A model generated the notes under the pieces. That model worked only from the letters and a program-made list of their open reading frames with translations. It was not told the DNA's origin and did not search any database. Position numbers and translations under genes: made by a program. Shown here one piece after another: positions 35,658 through 44,390 of a stretch of DNA of 64,000 bases. Every line of letters begins with the position of its first letter. Within the stretch, counting starts at the first letter, position 1. This DNA comes from Streptomyces sp. NBC_01288 (lineage in GTDB: Bacteria; Actinomycetota; Actinomycetes; Streptomycetales; Streptomycetaceae): NCBI RefSeq assembly GCF_035982055.1, contig NZ_CP108427.1:1-64000 (forward strand). Reading direction: 5' to 3'.

Positions 35658-36053
35658 TTAACGCTGGCCCTGGCCTTGGCCGTCGGCGGCGGCGGCGGCG
35701 GCGTTGAGAGTCTCCTCGACGGTGGTGGTGATGATGCGGTCGCGTTCGGCGGAGCCGAGTGGGGGTGTGGGAATGTCGGTCTGGTCGAGTTGCTGGCGTA
35801 CGCGACGTGCAATAGCGTCCCGATCCGGTGCCGCGGAGCTGCGGCTGCGGATGTCGTTGTAGATCATCCAGGCTGTGTTGGCGATGGTAACGATCAGGCC
35901 GCCCAGGGCGGTGGGGTCCAGGTACTGCCCGGGTGCCTTCGCTGCTCCTTCCGTGGCCAGCGCCTCCTCTACCTCCTCGGCCAGTGCGGGCTGCTGCGGC
36001 CCGGCGAGGCGCTGCGCTGCGGCGCGGGCGGCCTGTTCGATGACAACGTGCAT
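35658..36053 (-). CDS. Small membrane protein, partner of CHAT gene
   Basis: 131 aa from ATG 36053, chosen because GGAGAG lies 6 bases upstream; an ATG at 36068 has no site. Residues 1-40 are an A/Q/E-rich helix. LGGLIVTIANTAWMIYNDI near residue 50 is a likely membrane helix, followed by a basic stretch and a soluble helical tail with IITTTVEETLNAA. It begins 20 bases after the CHAT-TPR gene on the same strand, so the two are co-transcribed. I do not recognise the family. A membrane-bound effector or anchor for the CHAT protein is inference. Confidence 0.6.
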   Translation of the reverse strand: MHVVIEQAARAAAQRLAGPQQPALAEEVEEALATEGAAKAPGQYLDPTALGGLIVTIANTAWMIYNDIRSRSSAAPDRDAIARRVRQQLDQTDIPTPPLGSAERDRIITTTVEETLNAAAAAADGQGQGQR

Positions 36054-36073
36054 ACGGATGCTCTCCATGAGGG

Positions 36074-39000
36074 TCAGTTGGCGCCGTCGTTGGGGGGATC
36101 TGGTTCGGCCAGGACGTAGGCGCGTACGACGCTGGGCAGGGGACTGCCGGTCTCCTGCTGCCAGGCGCGCTCGAGGACTTCGATGCCCAGGCGCTGGGTC
36201 AGCCGGCGAAGTTGGTCGAGTCCTCTGCCAGTCATGGAATGCGGGACTTCGTCGAACAGGGCAACGCACTTGACCGCCCAGACCAGCGCCCGGGCCGTGT
36301 CGTCCCCGGCTTCTGCGTGCAGACCCAATTGAGCGTAGGTAAGGGCCATGACGGGGCGGTTGCCGAGGTCTTCCGTGATGGTGAGGGATTTGCGGTACCA
36401 GTCCTCGGCCTCCTCCAACCGCCCCCGGCGCTGGGCGACGATGCCGAGCTCGTGGTAGGTGCCGGCCATGCCGGGGCGGTTGCCGAGGTCTTCTTTGATG
36501 GTGAGGGATTTGCGGTACCAGTCCTCGGCCTCCTCCAGCCGCCCCCGTTCCTGGGCGACGATGCCGAGCTCGTGGTAGGTGCCGGCCATGCCGGGGCGGT
36601 CACCCAGGTCTTCCGTGATGGTGAGGGATTTGCGGTACCAGTCCTCGGCCCCCTCCAGCCGCCCCCGTTCCTGGGCGACGACGCCGAGCTCGTGGTAGGT
36701 GCCGGCCATGCCGGGGCGGTTGGAGGAGGCCGAGGTCTTCTTTGATGGTGAGGGATTTGCGGTACCAGTCCTCGGCCTCCTCCAACCGCCCCCGGCGCTG
36801 GGCGACGGTGCCGAGCTGGTGGTAGGTAAGGGCCATGACGGGGCGGTCACCGAGGTCTTCTTTGATGGTGAGGGATTTGCGGTACCAGTCCTCGGCCTCC
36901 TCCAACCGCCCCCGGCCCTGGGCGACGATGCCGAGGTGGTGGTAACAGACGGCAATATTGGAGCGCTGGAAGCGACTGCTCTCCAGACGGCGGAGAGCGC
37001 GGAGGGCGATCCGGTACGTGCTTTCGGCGAGGTCGAGTTGTCCGGCCTCGTGCTGTCGGTTCGCCTGTGATGCGGTCACGACCATCCACAGGCTGCCGGC
37101 AGGTGTCTGCAGCTCGGGCGGGAGGCCGTCGGGTGTTTCGGTGGCTGTGCGGATGCGGTCCGTCCACGACAGCGCTTCCTGAACTAGGCCCTGCATGTCC
37201 CAGTATTCATTCAAAGGCCGGATGATCATTTCGGCCTCTGTCCACTGGCCGCAGGTCAGGGACTGGCCGAGCATGGCTCCCAGCATTCGCTGCTGATAAG
37301 CGACCAGGGCGAACGCGAACTGGGCGTCGCCGCCGCTGATCTGCCTGCTCAGCCACTCGCTGAAGACCGCGTGTGCCGATACCAGTGCCCGGAGTGCGGC
37401 GGTGTGTTCAGTGGCGTGAGCGTCGGGTGTACTGGTGCGCCAGTGTGCGGTCAGGTGGGCGGGCAGGGCGGGGTGGAGCCGGAACAGGCCGGCGCCGATC
37501 GACGTGAGAAGCCCCAGGCGCGCTGCCCGGGTCAGCAGTTCACCCCATTGGGAGGTGCTTCGGCCGCGGAAGCGGTCCGGTGCCTGCTGGTCCACGGAGA
37601 GGATTCCGAGGACATCGGCGTCCGCGACGCCGTGGAACAGGCTCAGGACAGTGAGGGCCTGCTGGTCGTCCGGGCTCAGGTGCTGGAAGGAGTAGGCGAT
37701 GCTCGCGGCCAGCTCACGGCTTTCCTCGTTCTCCGGGAGGGCGGTGAGGCCCTGGAGATCTTCCAGGAGTTGCCGGGCGCTCGTTGCCGTCAGGCGGGGG
37801 AGCGTGAGCTTCATACTCAGGGGGTGACCGTCCAGCCACTGTATGAGATGCGCGAAGGCCGGGCTCTGGCGGCTTGGCTGGGCGTCCGGGTAGGGCGCCA
37901 GGAGCTGTTGGGCGTAGGCGGTAGCGTCGTCGCGGGTGAGGCCGCCCAGGGGGATACGGCGGATGGTGGCGCCGAGCCACGTCTCCGGGGTGCGGCTGGT
38001 GATGACGATCGCGCTTTTGCTCCCCGCTGCGACCCGCGAGAGAAATGCCCGCATCCGGTCCTGCTCCGGCTGAGGCAGCGGTGGTGTCGCCTGCCCCGGA
38101 TCGGGCATTTCCCGGACGGACTCGAAGTTGTCCCAGATGAGCAGGAGTCGGTGTTCGGCGAGCAGCTTCTCGACCGCCGCCTGCCGCTGCACGGTGTCCA
38201 GTCGGGCGAAGTCCGTGCCGAAGATCTTGAGGCCGAGGCTGGTGACGACGCCGTCCAGGCCGAAGGAGGCGACGCCCGGCTCGAAGGAGTGCCACAGCAC
38301 CCACTCCGGGTGCCCGACGCCGCCGGTGTCGCGCCACCAGCGGCCGAAGCCTTTGGCGAGTTCGGTTTTGCCGGTGCCGCCGGGCCCGTGGACGACCACG
38401 ACGTGCTGGAGACGGGCGGCGACATCGAGGGTGTAGAAGTCGGCGTCGCGGCCGACGAATTCACCAACAGGCTCCAGGTTCCGGCCCTGGTCGGACTCGG
38501 GCTCGGCCTGTTCCCGGAATCGGGTCAGGAGCTCGGCGACATCCTCGCCCGGGCTCCGGGTGGTGTGCAGGTCGGGGAAGCGCGCCTCGCTGCGGGTGTA
38601 CAGGACCGGCACCATCCAGTCCGCCAGCGGCAGCATGCCCTTGAGCGACGGCCGCAGAGCGTTCAACTCCAGCTGCGCGCGCCCCGCGCTCACCGCGTCG
38701 GTGACCCGGTCCCCCGCGAACAGCCGCTCGTAGAAGGCGGTCATAAACTCAGCCGCCGCGACCGCATACACGCTGTACGCCATCGCCACCACACTCGCGC
38801 ACCCCTCGGCCAGCAGCCGAGTGGCCACCGCCGCCTCCACCTGGGTGCCGACCTGCGCGGACTGGCAGGCGTTGAGTACCACCAGCGGCACCCTCGCCCC
38901 GGCCAGCACCCGGGCCACCCGGCCCGCCTCAACCAAGTCGCTGCCGCCGCCGGGCTTCTCGAACGCGAGCATGCCCTGCGGGCCGGGCGCCGCGTACATG

Positions 39001-39755
39001 TGCGTACCCCAACTGCCCGAACCGTTGGCGGCGGGCGCCGTACCGAGCGTCGTGCCGAAGACACCGTGGCCGTCGAAGTGCACCACCTGGAACGGCTCCC
39101 CGGCCTCCCGCGCCCCGTCCAGCACCTCACGGAGCCGGTCCAGCGTCGGCGGGCGCAGCACCGTCAACTCCACATTGCCGCGTACGGCCTCGAGCCGCCG
39201 CAGCAGCGGCCGCGCGATCATCTGGTAGCCGATGTCGGCGGTGCCGTCGGGGCGGGAGATCACCATCAGCACCCGCAGCCGCGTGCCGGGAACGTCAAAG
39301 ACGTCGGCCATGCCGTCGCTCTGCAGGGAACGCGTGACCGCGACCTCGTCCAGCGCGACCGGCACGCCCCGCCCTGGGGCGGCCATCAGCTCCCACGGAC
39401 GCCCCAACTGCTCGGCGGACCTCGACAGCAGGGCGATCTCCACCGGCCCGCCCCGGATACGCGCCGCCACGTACGCGTCCTGCGCCGGCCGCGTGGCGAA
39501 CACCGCGGAGAAGATCGCCTCGCCCCAGCGCGGCAGTTCGGCCGCCACACGCGCGCCGCGCTCGCCGTACACGGCGGTCGGCAGCCGCAGATAGCGCTCC
39601 AGGTACCAGCGCAGATCGGTCAGATCGTCATCGGACAGCGGCCACACCAAAGGCACCGGATTGCCAGCCTGCCTCGGCAGCCGTTCTCCCGCGGGCCAGG
39701 CCGAGACCTGCACGAGCCCGTCGTCCCGTAAGTCGACCAGCAGCCGTTCCACCAT
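36074..39755 (-). pseudogene. CHAT protease - NB-ARC - TPR protein, frameshifted
   Basis: The reconstructed protein is about 1,224 aa. An N-terminal CHAT (caspase-like) protease domain has its dyad at His230 (HFDGHG) and Cys297 (LNACQSA). NB-ARC Walker A is GPGGTGKT at 457-464. C-terminal TPRs of 40 residues follow. At 36723-36729 seven extra bases shift the frame inside the TPR array; upstream of this the product ends at 36600, and the rest continues in another frame to 36074. CHAT-STAND-TPR proteins are linked to bacterial immunity and programmed death. As read it is truncated, but the protease and ATPase remain complete, so some activity could persist. Confidence 0.85.
36345..36960 (-). 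repeat. 120-bp tandem repeats coding TPR units
   Basis: About five nearly identical 120-base units, each encoding RLEEAEDWYRKSLTI-(K/T)EDLG and a (Y)HELG-VAQ helix. The units at 36361, 36481, 36601 and 36841 differ at only a few positions. Such uniform repeats recombine easily and are where the frameshift lies. Confidence 0.85.
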
Positions 39756-39904
39756 CCGCCCCGCCCCCGATCACCACCACAACGCACACGCAGTGAGATA
39801 GCGACCCTAGACGTTCCGTGACATCACCACCCAAGAATCACCAAACCTGGGACACCTCAGCTTCGCGAATACCGCAGCTTTCGAATACCACCCCTTCGCC
39901 AGTG

Positions 39905-40181
39905 CCACGCGGACACGGTCGACGTCGCCGTGGTCGGCTTCACCGGCACGGCGCGGCATCCGAAGGCACTCGCCGTACGGCTGCCCGACGGACGCGTCGC
40001 GCTCTCCCAGCGGCTGACCACGGCGCTCGCCACCACGGTCGGACCGCATCTGCTGCCCGAGCCCGGACGGGCGCTCACGACGGCCGGCGACTCCTATACA
40101 CCCGTCGTCGGCGAGGCCGTGGTCGAGGTCGTTGCCGGAACCACTCGGCACGCGGTCGTCACCGTGGTCCGGCTGCGCTGA
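39905..40181 (+). pseudogene. ATP-dependent DNA ligase C-terminal fragment, right of island
   Basis: The frame begins HADTVDVAVVGFTGTARHPK and ends with TTRHAVVTVVRLR and a stop at 40181. This is the OB-fold domain of actinobacterial ATP-dependent DNA ligases (ALAVRLPDGRVALSQRL, GDSYTPV). It continues directly from the fragment at 31317-31445. Confidence 0.8.
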
Positions 40182-40420
40182 CCGGTGACGACGTCGGACC
40201 TACGGCTGGCCCCTGGCAGTACGCGTCGATGGCGGCCAGGAACCCACCATCCAGTCCGTCACCGGAACGGCCAGGCCACGCAGCACCTCACCAGCATGGT
40301 CGGGGCGGTGGTCGAGACGCAGATCCTCATGGTCCGGGCTGTGGTGGGAGCCGTGGCCGGGCCGATGGGGTGCATGCCGCTCCCACTATCTCGACGCGCC
40401 TGATTGTGGGACGCCGATAC

Positions 40421-41461
40421 CTAGTGAGGGTCGGTAAGCCGCGCGAGCCCCTCCTCCGCCTTATGGACCATGTCCTGATGGTGGATCCGGGCGCCTATCC
40501 CAAGTGCGCGTGCGTAGTAATCGCGTGCCTGCTCAAGTTCGCCGGAGCGTTCAGCACACTTGCCGACGCACGTCATGCTCCAGCCCGCCAGAACGTCGTC
40601 GTCCGACTCCAGGCCGATTTGCGCAGCTATTCCGTAGTGCTCCCAGTCCAGGTGGGTTTCTCCCTGATCGCGTGCCAGCTCAGCCAGCTCATGGTGGGTC
40701 CAACCTGCGGCTGCGTAGCATTGATGGGTGTTCGCCACGGTCAGGGCTCGCTCGAAGAAGTCCTTGGCTTTCGCCAGTTCAGGGCGTCTGCGCCAGTACA
40801 TGCCAAAGTTGTACAAGGACCAGGCCTTCAGGAGCCTGTCGTCCGTCTCATCGGCGATACGGTTGGCCCGGGTGAAGAACTTCAGCGCCATCTCGGGATC
40901 ACCGTCTCGCCAGTGACAGGAGCCCAGACCGTCCCATGCCCAGCCTTCCTTCTGCCGGGCGCGGTGTTCTATGGCGAGGTCGATGGCCGACCGGTAGCAG
41001 TCCTCGGCCCGACCGAGATCACCTGCCTCACGTTGTTCGTGTGCCTGCCGGAGCAGACCGTCGATCACGGTGATGGGATCCGGCGTTGCGGGTGGGCGCG
41101 GCCTCGACTTTTTGGCCTCGGTAATGGCCGTCCAACGCTCGTTCCACGGTTCGAGTTCGGGATCGCCGTAGCCGGGCGGCTCGCAGTCCCGGCCGTAGCG
41201 GTCCCACGACATGAGCGTGCGTACGAGCGACAGCAGTTTCTCCCGCCCCGCGTAGCCGCCGTTGAACAGTTTGTTCAGCGTGGCGCCCGGCAGCAGGGCC
41301 TCCTGGCCCTCGTCGGCGAACAGCGCTGCGGCCCGCTTCTCGATCGTCCGATAGGCCGGATTCCCCGCCCGGACCCTCAGAGAGTTGAGGGCCCGGGTCT
41401 GCGCCTGGAGCATCTCCTCGTAGGTGCCGGTGTTCTCCTGTGGTTCCTGCTGCTGCGTCAT
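40421..41461 (-). CDS. TPR regulator with N-terminal helical domain
   Basis: 346 aa from ATG 41461. The first 95 residues form a small helical domain (YEEMLQAQTRALNSLRVRAG, TLNKLFNGG, LLSLVRTLMSWDRYG) of the type found at the start of many Streptomyces regulators, including the STAND protein at 6667. Six TPR-like units follow (residues 140-340: GDLGRAEDCYRSAIDLA, GDPEMALKFFTRANRIA, LAKAKDFFERALTVA). There is no ATPase domain. It is divergent from the membrane micropeptide gene at 41672, 210 bases away. It probably regulates or is regulated with that gene. Confidence 0.8.
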   Translation of the reverse strand: MTQQQEPQENTGTYEEMLQAQTRALNSLRVRAGNPAYRTIEKRAAALFADEGQEALLPGATLNKLFNGGYAGREKLLSLVRTLMSWDRYGRDCEPPGYGDPELEPWNERWTAITEAKKSRPRPPATPDPITVIDGLLRQAHEQREAGDLGRAEDCYRSAIDLAIEHRARQKEGWAWDGLGSCHWRDGDPEMALKFFTRANRIADETDDRLLKAWSLYNFGMYWRRRPELAKAKDFFERALTVANTHQCYAAAGWTHHELAELARDQGETHLDWEHYGIAAQIGLESDDDVLAGWSMTCVGKCAERSGELEQARDYYARALGIGARIHHQDMVHKAEEGLARLTDPH

Positions 41462-41671
41462 CGCCGCCCCCGAGGTCGCTGGATCGAGCCAGGTTAGGGC
41501 CCGTGGAGCGAACAGCGGCGAACTTGACGGAACAATCAGGAACAGGCGCGGATGCCGTCGAGCGTTCTGCCGAACACGCTCGTTGTACGGCGCCGACGGT
41601 CTATTGATCGGGTTCCACAAACATCGTTCAGTATCAGCAGGCAGGGGCCTTTCGGGCTGAACAGTCAAGTC

Positions 41672-41863
41672 ATGACCACACTTCAGAATCCGCCTCCGTT
41701 CCTGTCCCTGCACGCTGCCGTCGTCCTGCTCACCGCATTCGTCTTCGGCATCGTTATGGGCGTCCTCACCGCTCTCACCGGTGTCCCCGTAGCCGGGGCC
41801 GTCGCCGCCGGACTGACCAGCGCTGGTACCAGCGTCCCCGTCCTGCGCATCCTTATCCGATGA
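41672..41863 (+). CDS. Membrane micropeptide divergent from TPR regulator
   Basis: 63 aa from ATG 41672. One long or two short hydrophobic segments (AAVVLLTAFVFGIVMGVLTA, then GAVAAGLTSAGTSVPVL) and a short basic end. There is no signal-peptidase site. It stands opposite a TPR protein, mirroring the pair at 6369-6485 and 6667. A membrane effector held in check by the regulator is one possibility; nothing in the sequence proves it. Confidence 0.6.
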   Translation: MTTLQNPPPFLSLHAAVVLLTAFVFGIVMGVLTALTGVPVAGAVAAGLTSAGTSVPVLRILIR

Positions 41864-41957
41864 CCCCGCCCCTCCCGGCCGGCAGCAGCCGCGCCGCGGC
41901 AAGTCGCCGCGGCGGCCGCGAGAGAATCCACGCCTTGTGTACCAGCGCTTCATGCAG

Positions 41958-42076
41958 GCCGGGCGGGCGTTCACGAAGGACGGCGACTCCTACACGCCCG
42001 CCGGGTGCGACGTGATGGTGGAGGTTGTGGCGGGCACGACCCGGCACGCGGTGGTCACCGTGGTCCGCCTGCGCTG
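41958..42076 (+). pseudogene. Second DNA ligase 3'-end remnant
   Basis: The frame reads DGDSYTPAG, then VEVVAGTTRHAVVTVVRLR with a stop at 42076. This is nearly the same ending as the ligase fragment at 40181, but with about a quarter of bases different. It is a paralogous ligase tail, not a recent duplicate. The two tails bracket the TPR regulator pair. Confidence 0.65.
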
Positions 42077-42212
42077 ACCCGTGGCAGGACTATGGTCGGG
42101 CCGACCACGGTCACCACGACACCTCCGGTCCGTCGGCGTACCGCGCTGACCAGCCGTGACCGGGCCGGACACGGTACGGCCGGACGCATGGTCGGGTCTG
42201 TGGGGGTCGTGG

Positions 42213-42475
42213 TCAGGGGCTGTCGCCGTCCCAGTCCCAGCAAGCCGGGTTTCCGGGGTGCGGGTCGTACAGCGACCGGCCTCCGGCGCCGAATTGCCCC
42301 AGCTCGGTCGGGAAAATCCGGTGTCGATCTCGTCTGGCGTCCAGCCGGTCATGTCGAGCAGCAGGCCGTCCAGCGGACCGCCGACCAGTTCGGCGTAGGC
42401 ACGGCCGGGGCGTGGACCGGGGTGCGGGTCGTCAGCGTCGTGGCCGTACACGCGGCCTCGCAGCAGCTGCTCGTC
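42213..42475 (-). pseudogene. Frameshifted small ORF
   Basis: One frame encodes GRAYAELVGGPLDGLLLDMT and then DEIDTG; after a one-base shift a second frame continues TELGQFGAGGRSLYDPHPG and ends WDWDGDSP with a stop at 42213. Together they look like a small actinobacterial protein of unknown function that lost a base. No start codon is visible upstream. Confidence 0.4.
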
Positions 42476-42573
42476 CGCTGTCCATGTCGTCCAACCTCGC
42501 AGCCGCCACCGACAACGAGGGCCTGCCCAGGCAGCCCTGGGCAAGCCTCACGCTGCCGGGAGGATTGGCCGGT

Positions 42574-42794
42574 TCAGCTCCGCCAGCGTCCGCGCCAGCC
42601 GCCGCCCTTCGAGGCCTGCGCCTCCTCCTCTTGGCGCTCCTGCTCCTGGCGCTCGCGTTCGGCCTGTGCGGCCTTCTGCTCCGCTTCGAGCGCCCGGTAC
42701 TTGCAGTCCCCGCACAGGTGCGGGTGGCTGTCCCCGCGGCCCCAGTCGACCGAGCCGCCGGAAAACACCGTGGCGGAGCCCTCTCTGTCAGCCT
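42574..42794 (-). pseudogene. C-terminal remnant of replication-relaxation protein
   Basis: The minus-strand frame ends in QERQEEEAQASKGGGWRGRW-RS. It parallels the ending ERKGGGWLGHWRN of the larger pseudogene at 44391-45751, and the nucleotide context downstream is also similar. It is cut off by the IS3-family element. Confidence 0.6.
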
Positions 42795-42857
42795 TGGGTG
42801 AGACATCCCGCTTTGTCGGGTTAGCCTGAGAGGGCACGACAGGAGAACCACCCCCTC

Positions 42858-43241
42858 ATGACCAGCACCACGCCCGCCGGATCCGACCCGGCGCCCCGGC
42901 CGAAGCGCCGCACTTTCAGCCCCGAGTACAAGCTGCGGATCGTGGCCGAGTACGACGCCGCCCCGAAGAACGAGAAGGGCGCAGTCCTGCGCCGCGAGCG
43001 CCTGTACCACTCGCACGTCAAGGAATGGCGGGCCGCGCGGGATGCCGGGGCCCTGGAGAAGCTGGTCGACCAGCGCACCAGTCCGGCGAGGCCGAAGAAG
43101 CCTGCCGCCGAGGCGGAGAACGAGAAACTGCGCCGCCAGGTAGAACGGCTGGAGAAGGAACTGGCCCGGAACAAGGCCGCGTTGGAAGTCATGGGAAAAG
43201 CTTCCGCGCTCTTGGAAATGATCTCCGAGAGCGCGGACTGA
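42858..43241 (+). CDS. IS3-family transposase OrfA
   Basis: 127 aa. N-terminal helix-turn-helix of the IS3 type (RRTFSPEYKLRIVAEYDAAP, then VLRRERLYHSHVKEWRAAR), and a leucine-zipper-like coiled coil near residues 90-120 (ENEKLRRQVERLEKELARNK). It binds the IS ends and is also the N-terminal half of the OrfAB transposase made by frameshifting. Confidence 0.9.
   Translation: MTSTTPAGSDPAPRPKRRTFSPEYKLRIVAEYDAAPKNEKGAVLRRERLYHSHVKEWRAARDAGALEKLVDQRTSPARPKKPAAEAENEKLRRQVERLEKELARNKAALEVMGKASALLEMISESAD
43193..43237 (+). promoter_or_regulatory. Programmed -1 frameshift signal
   Basis: G_GGA_AAA in the orfA frame (43193-43199) is a canonical slippery heptamer. Three bases downstream, a perfect 10-bp stem (43203-43212 with 43228-43237, TCCGCGCTCT and its complement) can stall the ribosome. 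Slipping back one base enters orfB. Confidence 0.75.
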
Positions 43242-44266
43242 ACGCTGCCGCCGAACCGGTGCTCGACGACGCGTTCACCGGTGTCCAGGGCGAACTGGGC
43301 ATCACGGCCGCGTGCCGGCTGACCGGCCGCTCCCGGGCCACCCACTACCGCCGGCTGCGGCCCCCGACCGAGCGAAAACCCAGAAAACCGCAGGTCCAGC
43401 CCTCATCCCTCACACCCGATGAGCGGGCGGCGGTCCTGGAGATGATGAACAGCGACGAGTACGCCGAGATGCCGCCCGCGCAGATCTGGGCCCGCGAGCT
43501 GGATGCCGGGCGTTACCACTGTTCCGTCTCCACGATGTACCGGATCCTGCGCGAGAAGGGGCAGTCCGGCGAGCGCCGCCGCCAGGCCACCCACCCGGCG
43601 AAGACGGTGCCCGAGCTGGTCGCCACCGGGCCCTCGCAGGTGTTCACCTGGGACATCACCAAGGCGGCCGGACCGGCCAAGGGCATCTGGTATCACGCCT
43701 ACGTCATCATCGACATCTTCAGCCGCTACGTCGTCGGCCACACCGTCGAGCGGGCCGAATCAGCGCTGCGGGCCGAGGAGTTGATCCGCGAGACCATCAC
43801 ACGCAACGGCATCGTGCCCGAGACCGTCCACGCGGACCGCGGCACCTCGATGACGAGCAAGAAGGTCTCCCAGATGCTGATCGACCTCGGCGTCACCCGG
43901 TCGCACTCGCGGCCGAAGACCTCCAACGACAACCCCTACAGCGAGGCCCACTTCAAGACCACGAAGTACATGTCCGACTACCCCGAACGGTTCGACTCGC
44001 TGGCCCATGCCCGTGAGTGGTTCGAGGCGTTCATCGCGTACTACAACCACGAGCACCGGCATTCGGGCATCGGCTGGCACACACCGGCCAGCGTGCATTT
44101 CGGCACCGCCGAGGAGGTCCGCGACCAGCGTGCCGTCACCCTCGCCGAGGCCTACGCCTGCCACCCCGAACGCTTCGGCCGCCGCCCCCGACCACCCCGG
44201 ATACCTCAGCAGGCATGGATCAACGACCCGGCCAAACGCAGAGAGTCCGCACCACAAACCTCATAG
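43199..44266 (+). CDS. IS3-family transposase OrfB (DDE core)
   Basis: 356 codons in the -1 frame relative to orfA, reached by frameshifting rather than its own start. A helix-turn-helix-like HTH_21 region (AACRLTGRSRATHYRRL) precedes the rve integrase core: Asp in FTWDITKAAG, Asp in VHADRGTSM, Glu in NDNPYSEAHFKT. The fusion product OrfAB catalyses transposition. No internal stop is present. Confidence 0.9.
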   Translation, partial: SFRALGNDLRERGLNAAAEPVLDDAFTGVQGELGITAACRLTGRSRATHYRRLRPPTERKPRKPQVQPSSLTPDERAAVLEMMNSDEYAEMPPAQIWARELDAGRYHCSVSTMYRILREKGQSGERRRQATHPAKTVPELVATGPSQVFTWDITKAAGPAKGIWYHAYVIIDIFSRYVVGHTVERAESALRAEELIRETITRNGIVPETVHADRGTSMTSKKVSQMLIDLGVTRSHSRPKTSNDNPYSEAHFKTTKYMSDYPERFDSLAHAREWFEAFIAYYNHEHRHSGIGWHTPASVHFGTAEEVRDQRAVTLAEAYACHPERFGRRPRPPRIPQQAWINDPAKRRESAPQTS

Positions 44267-44390
44267 CGTCACGACCGTCTCACTGGACTTGAAATCTTCC
44301 GATGTCGTCCAGCCTCACAGCCGCCACCGACAACGAGGGCTTGCCCCTGCAGCCCCGGGCAAGCCTCGCGCTGACGGGAGGGTGGCCGGT

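Larger units (their letters stand above)
31446..39904. mobile_element. 8.46-kb island inserted in a DNA ligase gene
   Basis: The two ligase fragments at 31317-31445 and 39905-40181 join at the protein level between KI(R) and HADTV with at most a few bases of ambiguity, so everything between is an insertion. Contents: tyrosine recombinase, small XRE-type protein, zinc-ribbon recombinase-like protein, small membrane protein, and CHAT-NB-ARC-TPR gene. Near the left end TTGCA-GTTGA-TGCAA (31460-31474) is an inverted repeat. Near the right end AGCTTCGCGAATACC and AGCTTTCGAATACC form a direct repeat (39860-39890). These may be recombinase sites. Exact core and any target duplication are unresolved. 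Confidence 0.65.
42798..44283 (+). mobile_element. IS3-family insertion sequence
   Basis: 1,486 bp with orfA/orfB organisation. Ends begin GTGAGAC (42798) and finish GTCTCAC (44283). TGG flanks both sides (42795-42797 and 44284-44286), the 3-bp duplication expected of IS3-family elements. Both reading frames and the frameshift signal look intact, so it may be active. Confidence 0.85.

Noticed and set aside
36345..36960. CRISPR-like regular repeats
   Set aside because: The 120-bp periodicity is explained by TPR codons in one frame, with no unique spacers.
40182..40420. Small plus-strand ORF after the ligase fragment
   Set aside because: No ribosome site and no protein-like pattern; likely non-coding.
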